Below are positions 33,206 to 41,707 of a stretch of 47,406 bases of DNA, one piece after another. The DNA comes from Candidatus Omnitrophota bacterium. Its GTDB lineage: Bacteria > Omnitrophota > Gorgyraeia > Zapsychrales > Zapsychraceae. Position 1 is the first letter of the stretch, and every line of letters begins with the position of its first letter. The position numbers were made by a program, and so were the translations under genes. The DNA is taken from positions 1 to 47,406 of the forward strand of contig JADFXT010000017.1 in the NCBI GenBank assembly GCA_015233405.1, read 5' to 3'. Under the pieces are notes generated by a model. It saw nothing but the letters and a program-made list of their open reading frames with translations, made no database searches and had not been told where the DNA came from.

Positions 33206-35336
33206 AGATTTAGGAAAAATGAGATCGACCATGCGTAGAAAAATATTATATATTGAAGATCTCACCGTATTTTCATATTTATATTTTATTCTTCCTTTTC
33301 TTGCTAAGGATCTTAACTTTTCCAAGCGTTTTTACTATTTTAATGGCACTAAACCAGCGATCTTTGTTTTATTTTTGACGGCATGGATGTTTAAGTCAGA
33401 AGCGGAAGAAGTTCATTTTGACGTAGGCAAGGTTCTTGATAAAGATAACAAATTGATGTGGTTTCAATCCATGTTTGATGCCCAAAAAGTCCTTGATCTT
33501 ATTGGAGATAATGCTGATTTTCAGGTTTTTATTAAGAAATATGGATCAGGGAACAGTTTAAAGAATTTTCTTTTGAAGCGGGTGCTTTTTAGCGGTTCTA
33601 TTAGAGAAGATGCTGCTGGTTTATATAAATTTATTATTTATTACTTTGTTATTGCTTCCCGAGAGGGATTAGGAGTGACTTTTAAAAAGAAAGAAGGTGA
33701 GGGCAAAGAGATTTTCTTTTTTGTGGGAAATCGGCCATGGATTTCTCAGATCAATCAGATTGTCGCTCCTTGTCAAATAGAGGTGATACCCATTAAGCTT
33801 TTTTGTTTTGATGCGAGAAGATTTTTGAGTAAGAACGACAATTTGAAAAATTTTGTAAAGAAAGTGTTTTATTATAAACAGATCCTAAAATCCGTTTTTC
33901 ACGGGGAGAGCTCTTTACTTTTTTTTATAAAAGATTTATTTAAAAAAAGAGATATTTCAAATGAAGAACATCGGTTTTTCCGCATAGCTGTCGATTGTTA
34001 TGGAGAAGTTAATTTGGACAATCCAGAAATGTTTTCAGTCTTATTTTTCTATCAACAGTCCAATCTTTCCGGCTCGGATATTTTGGCGTGTTTTAGCGTT
34101 TCTTGTTTTGGCATAAAACATAAAGAATTGCAGATGTTAACCCGACAGGGCATAGCATGTATTGCCGTAAATAGGCTGGCAGCGTTGACTGGGGATGTCC
34201 CTGTTTTTGAAAGTAAAAAGAAAACGCCTGAGGGCCGAATAGAAAAGAAAAAGAATACAAAAAATAATTTTAATGAAACATGGATGGAATCCAATTTCAA
34301 TAGCTATCAGAAACAGGTTAATGAATGGCTGGAGTTCTTTCAAGAGAACAATATTAAAGTCCATGTCACCTGGTTTAAGCTATTTGACGACCATTATGCT
34401 GTGTTAGACGCTATAAGACAAAATGGAGGTGTAGGGGTTGTTTATCAGCGTTCTTTTGAAAATTTTGTAACGCCGCTGACTGTTTGTTCTGCGGATATTG
34501 TCTTTGGTTTTTCAAAAGGACAGGCGCATATCGGACGAGATAAGACTTCTATCGTCCCGTACTATGTCATTACCGGATATCTTGGAGACCACCGTTTTGG
34601 GCTTGTAAGAGAAAACGCTGCGAAATTAAGGCAATCTATTCAATCTAAAGGTGCTGAACGAATTTTGACGTACTTTGATGAGAATACCTTGTTAGATGAT
34701 AAGCGATGGGATTTAATTCATGAAACCACAATGAAAAGTTATCAATACTTGCTTAATAAGATTTTAAGCGTCCCCTGGCTTGGGATCGTTATCAAGCCTA
34801 AAGTTCCTATGACATTGCGTCAGCGATTAGGCCCATTGGCAGATCTTTTGAAGGAAGCGGAGAAAACCGGTCGTTGCATCGTTTTTAACGAATACAGTCA
34901 GACTCCGGGTATTGCTGCTTTGATGGGGGACGTGGCAGTTCATGGCCATTATTTTGCTGGAACAGCAGGCGTGGAATCGGCCTTAACAGGGACGCCGACA
35001 CTGTTCATGGATCTTGATGGTACCCCTACAAGCCCATTAGATAAATTAGGCGACCGGGTTATTTTTAGGGATTGGGATTCTTTATGGAAAATGTGTTTGG
35101 ACCACTGGAAAACTCCTCAAGGAGTTCCTGGTTTTGGTGATTGGACCGGTGTTTTGGATGAGGTAGATCCTTTTAGAGACGGTCGCGCCGCGGAGAGAAT
35201 GGGGACGTATCTTCAATGGCTGTTGGACGGATTTAAAGAAGGGTTACCCAGAGAAAGAGTTTTGATGAACGCCGCTGAACGTTACACTAAACAATGGGGA
35301 AAAGATAAAATTATTTCTATAAATTGCTCCCCTTAA
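33168..35336 (+). CDS. Large unrecognised protein, possibly a GT-B glycosyltransferase
   Basis: Up to 722 residues. The start is uncertain: ATG 33168, 33180, 33219 and 33231 are all in frame, and 33219 has AGGAAAA close by. I do not recognise the family with confidence. The C-terminal third resembles the donor-binding half of GT-B enzymes or capsule polysaccharide proteins: IVIKPKVPMTLRQRLG, CIVFNEYSQTPGIAAL, HGHYFAGTAGVESAL and TPTLFMDLDGTPTSP. The middle has lysine-rich, AT-rich coding. No signal peptide is clear; hydrophobic stretches near the N-terminus (SYLYFILPFLA) could touch the membrane. Context suggests transfer of one of the CMP-activated sugars. Confidence 0.6.
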   Translation: MRRRMKLFDGSLKDLGKMRSTMRRKILYIEDLTVFSYLYFILPFLAKDLNFSKRFYYFNGTKPAIFVLFLTAWMFKSEAEEVHFDVGKVLDKDNKLMWFQSMFDAQKVLDLIGDNADFQVFIKKYGSGNSLKNFLLKRVLFSGSIREDAAGLYKFIIYYFVIASREGLGVTFKKKEGEGKEIFFFVGNRPWISQINQIVAPCQIEVIPIKLFCFDARRFLSKNDNLKNFVKKVFYYKQILKSVFHGESSLLFFIKDLFKKRDISNEEHRFFRIAVDCYGEVNLDNPEMFSVLFFYQQSNLSGSDILACFSVSCFGIKHKELQMLTRQGIACIAVNRLAALTGDVPVFESKKKTPEGRIEKKKNTKNNFNETWMESNFNSYQKQVNEWLEFFQENNIKVHVTWFKLFDDHYAVLDAIRQNGGVGVVYQRSFENFVTPLTVCSADIVFGFSKGQAHIGRDKTSIVPYYVITGYLGDHRFGLVRENAAKLRQSIQSKGAERILTYFDENTLLDDKRWDLIHETTMKSYQYLLNKILSVPWLGIVIKPKVPMTLRQRLGPLADLLKEAEKTGRCIVFNEYSQTPGIAALMGDVAVHGHYFAGTAGVESALTGTPTLFMDLDGTPTSPLDKLGDRVIFRDWDSLWKMCLDHWKTPQGVPGFGDWTGVLDEVDPFRDGRAAERMGTYLQWLLDGFKEGLPRERVLMNAAERYTKQWGKDKIISINCSP

Positions 35337-35372
35337 AGAGCATCAGACTCACTGGTTACAGATTGATGATAA

Positions 35373-35378
35373 AAGGAG
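35373..35378 (+). promoter_or_regulatory. Ribosome binding site choosing ATG 35386
   Basis: AAGGAG ends seven bases before ATG 35386 but only one base before the in-frame ATG 35380, so 35386 is the better start of the aldolase (MSLRKRIQ). Confidence 0.65.
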
Positions 35379-35385
35379 AATGATC

Positions 35386-36141
35386 ATGAGCTTGAGAAAA
35401 AGAATACAGAACAAACAGCTAACTATAGGTTCGTGGTTGACTATAGGCCATCCTGCCGTCGCTGAGATCATGTCGAAAGCCGGTTTTGATTGGCTTGCTA
35501 TTGACATGGAACATTCTCCTTTAACGGTTTCCCAATGTCAGGAACTTATCCGTGTTATTGACCTTTGCGGAGTCGTTCCCCTGGTACGTGTCGGGGCCAA
35601 TGAACCTCTTTTGATCAAGCGGGCCATGGATGCTGGGGCACACGGCGTTATTGTTCCTATGGTTAATTCAGCAGCCGAGGCTCAAGCAGCTGTGACCGCT
35701 GTGAAATACCCTCCTCAGGGAAAACGCGGAGTGGGTTTGGCGCGTGCTCAAGGGTACGGAACCGCTTTTCAAACATATCAGAGTTGGAATAAGAAAGAAA
35801 GCATTGTGATCGTCCAAATCGAGGATATACGGGCTGTAGAGAATCTTGAAAAGATATTTTCAGTCGACGGAGTGGATGCTTTTATGGTTGGGCCGTATGA
35901 TCTTTCAGCATCTTTGGGTATTTCTGGCCAGTTTGGTCATCCTAAAATGTTATCTGCCATGGCAAAGATAAAAGAAATGGCCAAAAAGACAGGGGTGCCG
36001 GCCGGTTATCATGTGGTTTCTTCGGATCCGCGATTGGTTAAGAAAAAAATTAAAGAAGGATATACTTTTGTCGCTTTTGGTGTGGATTTCCTGTTCTTGG
36101 GCAATAATTGCCGAGAGGGATTAAAATGTTTGAAGAAATAA
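35386..36141 (+). CDS. HpcH/HpaI-family class II pyruvate aldolase
   Basis: A 251-residue TIM-barrel aldolase. It has the HpaI-type residues His43 (AIDMEHSPL), Arg68 (PLVRVGANEP), metal ligands Glu146 (IVQIED) and Asp172 (VGPYDLSASLG). The family joins or splits 2-keto-3-deoxy acids into pyruvate and an aldehyde with a divalent metal. In a glycan locus with KdsB downstream, synthesis of a 2-keto-3-deoxy sugar acid from pyruvate and a sugar aldehyde is plausible instead of catabolism. It lies between two glycosyltransferase-like genes. Substrate aldehyde unknown. Confidence 0.92.
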   Translation: MSLRKRIQNKQLTIGSWLTIGHPAVAEIMSKAGFDWLAIDMEHSPLTVSQCQELIRVIDLCGVVPLVRVGANEPLLIKRAMDAGAHGVIVPMVNSAAEAQAAVTAVKYPPQGKRGVGLARAQGYGTAFQTYQSWNKKESIVIVQIEDIRAVENLEKIFSVDGVDAFMVGPYDLSASLGISGQFGHPKMLSAMAKIKEMAKKTGVPAGYHVVSSDPRLVKKKIKEGYTFVAFGVDFLFLGNNCREGLKCLKK

Positions 36142-36157
36142 AAAAGTGGAAGGTTTG

Positions 36158-37993
36158 ATGCAAAAAGTTAGTATTGTTTCTAAATCAACAGCGGAGAAAT
36201 TCTTTCAGAAAAAATATTCTTCTGGCAGTAAATGGTTTTGTCTTCTGGATGATTATTTGTGGATAGCCGAAATGGAGCGGAAATATAAAGGCTTTGTAAC
36301 TTTGGGCAGGGTCGGAGAATATTTCTCAAAGACCATGGTTGAGATCAAACAGGATGTTTTAAAGGGGTGGGCGGATTTAAATAAGACGCATGATGAGTTT
36401 TATTGGTGGGGAGGGCAGGTGGCCTCCAAGTCAACTACTGCGACGCCCTTGATGACAAATATCGTTTATCTGTTCTGTGCACGGAAAATTGCGGAAGAAA
36501 CGAAAGGCGAAATTGTCTTTATTGTTCAAAGCCCCGCTTTAGCGGAAATTCTCAGCAGGATATTAAAAAAACAGGATCGTCAATTAACAAATTACTGTCA
36601 GCTAAGTGGATTTGCCCGATTGCAACGGTTTGTTGTTAATAATCTTCGTTTAGCGGCGAAAATTGCTCTGTTCATGATTCGCTGTTTGAAATTGATTATA
36701 GCCGCGCAAGGCGTGAAGAAGATGGATTTGAAACAAAATCTCAGCGAGCCAAACAAATCTGTCCTCATTAGGACTTGGGTTACGGAAAGCAACTTTGATA
36801 ATGAAGGGCGTTTTTCTGAACGGATTTTTGGTGTCTTACCTGAGAGGTTGAAAGACAAAGGGTGTCATGTTTTTGTCCTTCCAATGTTTTTTAATATTCA
36901 AAGACCTATGTATCGGATTTATCGTTATTTGAGAAATCAGGAATTTTTTATTATTATTCCCGAACATTATTTAAAGATTTTTGATTATTTCTATGTTGCC
37001 TGGGGTGCGATCAAGGTTTCAAAAACAAAAATTAGCCGGTTCTTTATAAACGGGATTGATGTCTCCTCGTTGGTTAGTGAAATCTTGGAAGCTCAAGGAT
37101 TTGAAATGTCTTTATGCTCGCTTAATTTATCGGCATATCTTTTAAATCGGTTAAAACAAAAGGGATTATTGTTTGAAAAGATCATTTATCCTTATGAAGG
37201 CAATGCGCCTGAAAACCAGTTCCTGCTCGCCGCGCGAAAATATTTTCCGGAAAGTGAGATCACAGGTTACCAGCACACAGGGTTTTCCCATAATCAATAT
37301 GCCTACCATTTCGCTTCCGGTGAGGCGACTTTTCATCCTTTGCCCGACAAAATAGTATGCAGCGGCAGAATATATGCCAAACTTTTTAAAGAAGCCGGCG
37401 TGCCGGAAGAGATGATTTTTCAGGGGCCTAATCTTAGATTTGATAAAGTGTATTTAAGGCAGTCGTCTGGAAATTTGGTGAAAGAAAATATTTTTCTTGT
37501 TCCCTTGAGTTTTAGCTATGCGTTAGCGTATGATGTTTTCTTGAAATTAAGAGATGCCCTTGAGGAAGTAAAAGATTATAAAGTGTACATCCGTTCGCAT
37601 CCTTTATTGGATTTGGTGGTATTGGAAAAATTCTTAACTAAGATCCATTTTGAGAATTATGAATTCGCTCAAGGCGGGATTTGGCAAGACTGGCTCTTAA
37701 AGGCCAAGGCGGTTATCACCACCGGCGCTTCCATTACCACAACAGAGGCCGTCGCCGCTGGAGTACCTGTCATTCGGGTTGAGCCGGATAATGTGATCCA
37801 TTATGATCATTTTCATTTGGACGATTACCCTTTTCCGCCGGTGAATTCCTGGGAAGCCATTCGGAAGCAGTTGGCCTATATTAACGATCTGTCCCGGGAA
37901 GATAAAATAGTCTTTGAATGTTTTGGCCAAAGAACGATGGAAGAATATTTTACAAAACCTGATCTGCGCAATATGACTGTTTTTTTAAATTAG
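36158..37993 (+). CDS. Large surface-carbohydrate protein, GT-B-like (TIGR04326-like?)
   Basis: A 611-residue protein. ATG 36158 follows GGAAGG with good spacing; an in-frame GTG at 36146 is less likely. The C-terminal half reads like a GT-B donor domain (YQHTGFSHNQ, PDKIVCSGRIYAKLF, VYIRSHPLLD, AVITTGASITTTEAVAAGVPVIRVEPDN), as in capsule or CMP-sugar transferases. It recalls the surface carbohydrate family TIGR04326, from memory and without a search. One hydrophobic stretch near 180-195 might insert in the membrane. AT-rich codons resemble those of the 33168 gene. Probably adds an ulosonic or amino sugar. Confidence 0.65.
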   Translation: MQKVSIVSKSTAEKFFQKKYSSGSKWFCLLDDYLWIAEMERKYKGFVTLGRVGEYFSKTMVEIKQDVLKGWADLNKTHDEFYWWGGQVASKSTTATPLMTNIVYLFCARKIAEETKGEIVFIVQSPALAEILSRILKKQDRQLTNYCQLSGFARLQRFVVNNLRLAAKIALFMIRCLKLIIAAQGVKKMDLKQNLSEPNKSVLIRTWVTESNFDNEGRFSERIFGVLPERLKDKGCHVFVLPMFFNIQRPMYRIYRYLRNQEFFIIIPEHYLKIFDYFYVAWGAIKVSKTKISRFFINGIDVSSLVSEILEAQGFEMSLCSLNLSAYLLNRLKQKGLLFEKIIYPYEGNAPENQFLLAARKYFPESEITGYQHTGFSHNQYAYHFASGEATFHPLPDKIVCSGRIYAKLFKEAGVPEEMIFQGPNLRFDKVYLRQSSGNLVKENIFLVPLSFSYALAYDVFLKLRDALEEVKDYKVYIRSHPLLDLVVLEKFLTKIHFENYEFAQGGIWQDWLLKAKAVITTGASITTTEAVAAGVPVIRVEPDNVIHYDHFHLDDYPFPPVNSWEAIRKQLAYINDLSREDKIVFECFGQRTMEEYFTKPDLRNMTVFLN

Positions 37994-38005
37994 AAAGGTC
38001 AAGCT

Positions 38006-38992
38006 TTGAAAGAATCAGATATCCGCAGCCGCGAAGCCCTGGAAATATACCTGAAATTAGTTCAGGAAGACTGTGAAAAATATTTTTCTGATAAGGCTTC
38101 TTTTGCCCGTGTTCCTTGTTCCGCGTGTCAAGGGGTAGGCATTCATGCCCGATTTACTAAAAATGGCTTTGAGTACGGAGTTTGCAAAGATTGCGGAACG
38201 CTGTATGTTCGTAATAGGCCTTCGGCAGAGGCATTGCTAAAGTTTTACGCCGAGTCTCGATCAACGAGTTATTGGGTTAACTGTTTTTTCATGCCGTTTA
38301 TTGATGCGCGAAGAGAAAAGATCTTTAAGCCCCGCGTGGAGGCCGTCGCCAAGATGTTCGGCCAGGACCCTTCCTGGGTTATCGGCGATGTGGGGGCAGG
38401 TTTTGGAATCTTCCTTGAGGAATTAAGAGGCGTTTGGCCCAAGAGCCGGTTTGTTGCCATTGAACCTTCCCAAGAGCAAGCGCAAATTTGCCGGGCCAAG
38501 GGATTAGCCGTCGAGTGTTGTTTTATGGAAGATTTGGAGGGTTACAAAGAAGAATTTGATTTTTTGACGGCTTTTGAGCTCTTTGAGCATTTGCTTGATC
38601 CTTCCGAGTTTATAACATCCATCAGAAATATTTTAAAACCCGGCGGATATCTTTATCTGACAACTTTAAACGGAGAGGGATTTGATATCCAGGTCCTTTG
38701 GGAAAAGGCCAAATCGGTTTCTCCGCCGCATCATTTGAATTTCTTTAATCCGGGATCATTAAAACAATTCTTAGAGAAAAATGGTTTTGAAATCGTTCTT
38801 CTAGAGACGCCGGGACAACTTGATTGGGATATTGTGGAAGGGATGGTTGTTAAAGAAAATATTGAGGCCGGACGCTTCTGGGATCTATTAGCAAAGAAAG
38901 CTTCGGGTGCCGTTAAGAAGGAGTTCCAAGACTGGCTTAGCCGGTCCCTTTTAAGTTCTCATATGAAAGTGATTGCTCGAAAAATATCATAA
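38006..38992 (+). CDS. Zinc-finger SAM-dependent methyltransferase
   Basis: A 328-residue class I methyltransferase that appears to start at TTG 38006, with AAAGG about seven bases upstream. Four cysteines (38, 41, 60, 63) form a zinc finger. Motif I is DVGAGFG (128-134); the later FELFEHLLDPSEF and KPGGYLYLTT segments are typical. It lacks the C-terminal domain of the C-methyltransferases at 799 and 3676, so it is more like an O- or N-methyltransferase acting on sugars. TTG use is uncommon in the window. Confidence 0.87.
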   Translation: MKESDIRSREALEIYLKLVQEDCEKYFSDKASFARVPCSACQGVGIHARFTKNGFEYGVCKDCGTLYVRNRPSAEALLKFYAESRSTSYWVNCFFMPFIDARREKIFKPRVEAVAKMFGQDPSWVIGDVGAGFGIFLEELRGVWPKSRFVAIEPSQEQAQICRAKGLAVECCFMEDLEGYKEEFDFLTAFELFEHLLDPSEFITSIRNILKPGGYLYLTTLNGEGFDIQVLWEKAKSVSPPHHLNFFNPGSLKQFLEKNGFEIVLLETPGQLDWDIVEGMVVKENIEAGRFWDLLAKKASGAVKKEFQDWLSRSLLSSHMKVIARKIS

Positions 38993-39009
38993 AGGCAAAA
39001 GGTGAAAAA

Positions 39010-40041
39010 ATGACTACTGACAAGAAGTTGAAAGTTGGCATCGCCGGTTACGGTATTGTTGGAAAAAGGCGCCGCCAGTACATTGACAGCCATCCGAATC
39101 TCGTTACTGTCGGTGTTTGTGACCAGATTCTTAGTTCTTCTTCAGGCTTCCTACCGGATGGTGTGAAGTGTTTTTCTCATTACCGCCAGCTTTTGAACGA
39201 ACCTTTGGATGTTTTATTTGTAAGCCTGCCTAATTATTTGGCACCTGAAGTGACGATCGCCGGATTGGATAAAGGGCTCCATGTTTTTTGTGAGAAACCA
39301 CCCGGTAGGAATGTTGAGGATATTCAAAAGGTCCTGGCGGCAAAGAGAAAATATCCCAAATCATGTTTGAAATACGGGTTCAATCATCGTTACCATCAGT
39401 CTGTTCGGGAAGCGTTGCGTATCACTAAGTCTGGCGAGTTGGGAGAAATCATCAACATGCGCGGAGTTTACGGTAAGAGTCGGGTTGTTCCATTCGATGG
39501 AAATTGGCGATCACAGCGCAAATATGCCGGTGGAGGTATTCTTTTGGATCAGGGGATCCATATGGTAGATTTGATGCGATTGTTTTGCGGGGATTTTGTC
39601 GAAGTAAAAAGTTTTGTCTCCAACGGTTTTTGGAAGCATGATGTCGAGGATAACGCCTACGCGTTGATGAAGGATAAGAAGGGAAGAATCGCGTTCTTAC
39701 ATTCAAGCGCGACTCAGTGGCAACACCGGTTTTCTTTGGATATTCATCTTTCCAAAGGATATTTGGGATTGCAGGGGATCCTCTCCGGTACGAAAAGTTA
39801 CGGGGAAGAAAGACTTGTTATTGGGCGGAGAAGCCCATTAAGCACAGGCACAGAGAAAGAAGAGATCATCACTTATGTGGACGACAATTCCTGGCGGGAT
39901 GAAATTCACGAATTTGCTGACGCGGTTATTCATCATAGAAAAATCGTTTCAGGGACCGCCAAGGATGCTTTTGAAACTATGAAACTGGTTTATCAGATTT
40001 ATCAAGCCGACCCGCAATGGAGAAAGAGGTTTCATCTATGA
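39010..40041 (+). CDS. Gfo/Idh/MocA-family sugar dehydrogenase
   Basis: A 343-residue oxidoreductase with an N-terminal Rossmann domain (VGIAGYGIVGKRR at 9-21) and the family EKPPGRN motif near 97-103. The C-terminal half shows GGILLDQGIHMVDLMRLF, where GxxxDxGxHxxD contributes catalytic residues. Members oxidise or reduce ring or side-chain hydroxyls, for example UDP-sugar 3-dehydrogenases. Followed by KdsB with overlapping ends, it may tailor the ulosonic acid or its precursor. Confidence 0.92.
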   Translation: MTTDKKLKVGIAGYGIVGKRRRQYIDSHPNLVTVGVCDQILSSSSGFLPDGVKCFSHYRQLLNEPLDVLFVSLPNYLAPEVTIAGLDKGLHVFCEKPPGRNVEDIQKVLAAKRKYPKSCLKYGFNHRYHQSVREALRITKSGELGEIINMRGVYGKSRVVPFDGNWRSQRKYAGGGILLDQGIHMVDLMRLFCGDFVEVKSFVSNGFWKHDVEDNAYALMKDKKGRIAFLHSSATQWQHRFSLDIHLSKGYLGLQGILSGTKSYGEERLVIGRRSPLSTGTEKEEIITYVDDNSWRDEIHEFADAVIHHRKIVSGTAKDAFETMKLVYQIYQADPQWRKRFHL

Positions 40042-40799
40042 AAGTCTCCGCAATTATTCCAGCCCGAATGGCTTCCAGCCGTTTCCCAGGGAAACCTTTG
40101 AAGTCAATTCTAGGATTGCCGATGGTTGAGCATGTGCGGAGGAGGGTTTTACTCTCCAGGTCTATTGACGAAGTGATTGTCGCAACCTGTGATCAGGAAA
40201 TTTTTGAGGCTATTAAACGATTTGGCGGGAAAGCTGTTATGACTGCGGAAACCCATCAAAGCTGTGTGGATCGTGTGGCTGAAGCAGCAAAGAATCTTGA
40301 TGCGGATATTATCCTTAACGTTCAGGGGGATATGCCTCTTTTAAACCCAGGGTCTTTGGATCAGCTCGTTGCCCCTTTTCTTAATGACGATCAGGTCCTG
40401 TTTACAGATATGATCGGACCTTTGACTATTGAAGAAGAATTCTATAGTCCGAATGTCGTCAAGGTCGTTGTGGACCTTAAATGGGACGCTCTTTTTTATT
40501 CGCGAGAACCGATCCCTTCGCTTAAGAAAGTTTCCCCCAAAGAAAAAGTTTCGCGTTACAAGCAATTCGGCATTAATGCTTACCGTCGGGATTCTTTGGA
40601 GCTGTTTACTCGTTGGGAAAGGACCCCGTTGGAAAGAGCTGAATCCATAGACATGCTCAGGATCCTTGAACATGGGGTTCATATTCGAACGGTGGTTTCT
40701 TTGGATTCCGTTGTTGGAGTGGATACTCCAGAAGATCTAATCCGCGTTGAAGATATTATGCGGCTGGATCCTGTATATTTAAATTATCGGAAAGAATGA
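40038..40799 (+). CDS. kdsB: 3-deoxy-manno-octulosonate cytidylyltransferase-like enzyme (KdsB)
   Basis: A 253-residue enzyme with KdsB order: IIPARMASSRFPGKPL (6-21), MVEHVRRRVLLS, ATCDQEI, ETHQSCVDRVAEAA (a Cys where KdsB usually has Gly), NVQGDMPL with the metal-binding Asp, YKQFGINAYRRD and VDTPEDL. It makes CMP-Kdo or a related CMP-ketodeoxy sugar. ATG 40038 overlaps the Gfo/Idh stop (ATGA); an earlier in-frame ATG at 40017 lies inside that gene. No KdsA or KdsC is present, so the sugar may not be Kdo itself; the HpcH/HpaI aldolase and an IMPase nearby may take those steps. Confidence 0.9.
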   Translation: MKVSAIIPARMASSRFPGKPLKSILGLPMVEHVRRRVLLSRSIDEVIVATCDQEIFEAIKRFGGKAVMTAETHQSCVDRVAEAAKNLDADIILNVQGDMPLLNPGSLDQLVAPFLNDDQVLFTDMIGPLTIEEEFYSPNVVKVVVDLKWDALFYSREPIPSLKKVSPKEKVSRYKQFGINAYRRDSLELFTRWERTPLERAESIDMLRILEHGVHIRTVVSLDSVVGVDTPEDLIRVEDIMRLDPVYLNYRKE

Positions 40800-40840
40800 T
40801 GGACGATATCAGTGTAGAAAAGGAGTTCGCGATCGCTTGA
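40799..40840 (+). other. Tiny 13-codon frame in the 75-base gap
   Basis: ATG 40799 overlaps the KdsB stop by one base and reads MDDISVEKEFAIA before TGA. It ends at a GCGATCGC palindrome (about 40829-40836). It could be a coupling mini-frame or chance. The remaining gap is AT-rich and ends in the strong site at 40861. Confidence 0.2.
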
Positions 40841-40860
40841 ATTTTAAAATGAAAAGTTCT

Positions 40861-40868
40861 AAGGAGGT
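40861..40868 (+). promoter_or_regulatory. Strong ribosome binding site of the FkbM gene
   Basis: AAGGAGGT lies six bases before ATG 40875. The longest gap of the window precedes it, so this is the most likely place for an internal promoter, but I see no clear -35/-10 pair. Confidence 0.65.
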
Positions 40869-40874
40869 ATTCGG

Positions 40875-41705
40875 ATGAATATGAAAAGAAAATTTTTCAA
40901 TTATGTCACAGACATTGTCATAAAGATGTTCCGACTTAACACGGCAACAAAGTTTCTTTGTAGTTTTCTCGAGAAAATCGACCCTGTTTATGTAGTGGAA
41001 AATCGCGGTATTAAATATTTCCTTTCCTGCCCCAATGATCTCGTCCGATGGCGCGCGGAAACATATTTCACCAAGGAGCCAGAGACAATAGAATGGGTGG
41101 ATACCTTTAACCCTGGAGATGTCTTGTTCGACATTGGGGCCAATGTTGGGTTGTATTCCATTTATGCGGCTAAAAAGGGAATAGATGTAGTTTCTTTTGA
41201 GCCTGAATCTCAGAATTTTGCGCTACTTAACAAGAATATCTATTTAAATAAATGCTCTAATAAGGTCACGTGCTTGAACGTGGCAATATCGGACCAAAAT
41301 TTATGTGATTATTTGTACCTTCCTCAATTCCAAGCCGGTGGGGCAATCAATTGTTTCGGCAGTCCATTGGATGAACAAGGCAAGTTTTTTGCCCCGGTCT
41401 TTAATCAAGGAGTTATGTCGTATACGTTGGATTTCTTTTTGCTCCAGAGTAAATTTTTTCCTACGCATATTAAGATTGACGTTGATGGCATAGAGCCTAA
41501 GGTCATAAATGGCGCAGAGAATACATTAAAGGACCCAAGGTTAAAGTCCTTATCCATAGAATTAAATGATGAGCTTCTTGAGCACTTGGAAGTTGTCAAG
41601 AAAATCCAGTTAATGGGGTTTACATTCAAACATAAGAAACATTCGGTTTTGGTTGATTTTGGTAAGGACTTCAAGATATTTAATTATGTTTTTACTCGGA
41701 CGTAG
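40875..41705 (+). CDS. FkbM-family methyltransferase
   Basis: A 276-residue SAM-dependent O-methyltransferase. Motif I is FDIGANVGLYS (85-95), followed by FEPESQNFALLNKN and the FkbM acidic HIKIDVDGIE segment. Family members methylate hydroxyls on sugars or polyketides. It is the fourth methyltransferase of the window and has its own strong ribosome site. Substrate unknown. Confidence 0.9.
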   Translation: MNMKRKFFNYVTDIVIKMFRLNTATKFLCSFLEKIDPVYVVENRGIKYFLSCPNDLVRWRAETYFTKEPETIEWVDTFNPGDVLFDIGANVGLYSIYAAKKGIDVVSFEPESQNFALLNKNIYLNKCSNKVTCLNVAISDQNLCDYLYLPQFQAGGAINCFGSPLDEQGKFFAPVFNQGVMSYTLDFFLLQSKFFPTHIKIDVDGIEPKVINGAENTLKDPRLKSLSIELNDELLEHLEVVKKIQLMGFTFKHKKHSVLVDFGKDFKIFNYVFTRT

Positions 41706-41707
41706 AT

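Noticed and set aside
35337-35385. Terminator or small RNA in the gap before the aldolase
   Set aside because: No GC-rich stem followed by a T run was found; only a ribosome site is clear.
35386-36141. Catabolic 2-keto-3-deoxyglucarate aldolase
   Set aside because: No catabolic partners (dehydratase, transporter, kinase) are near; the neighbours are biosynthetic.
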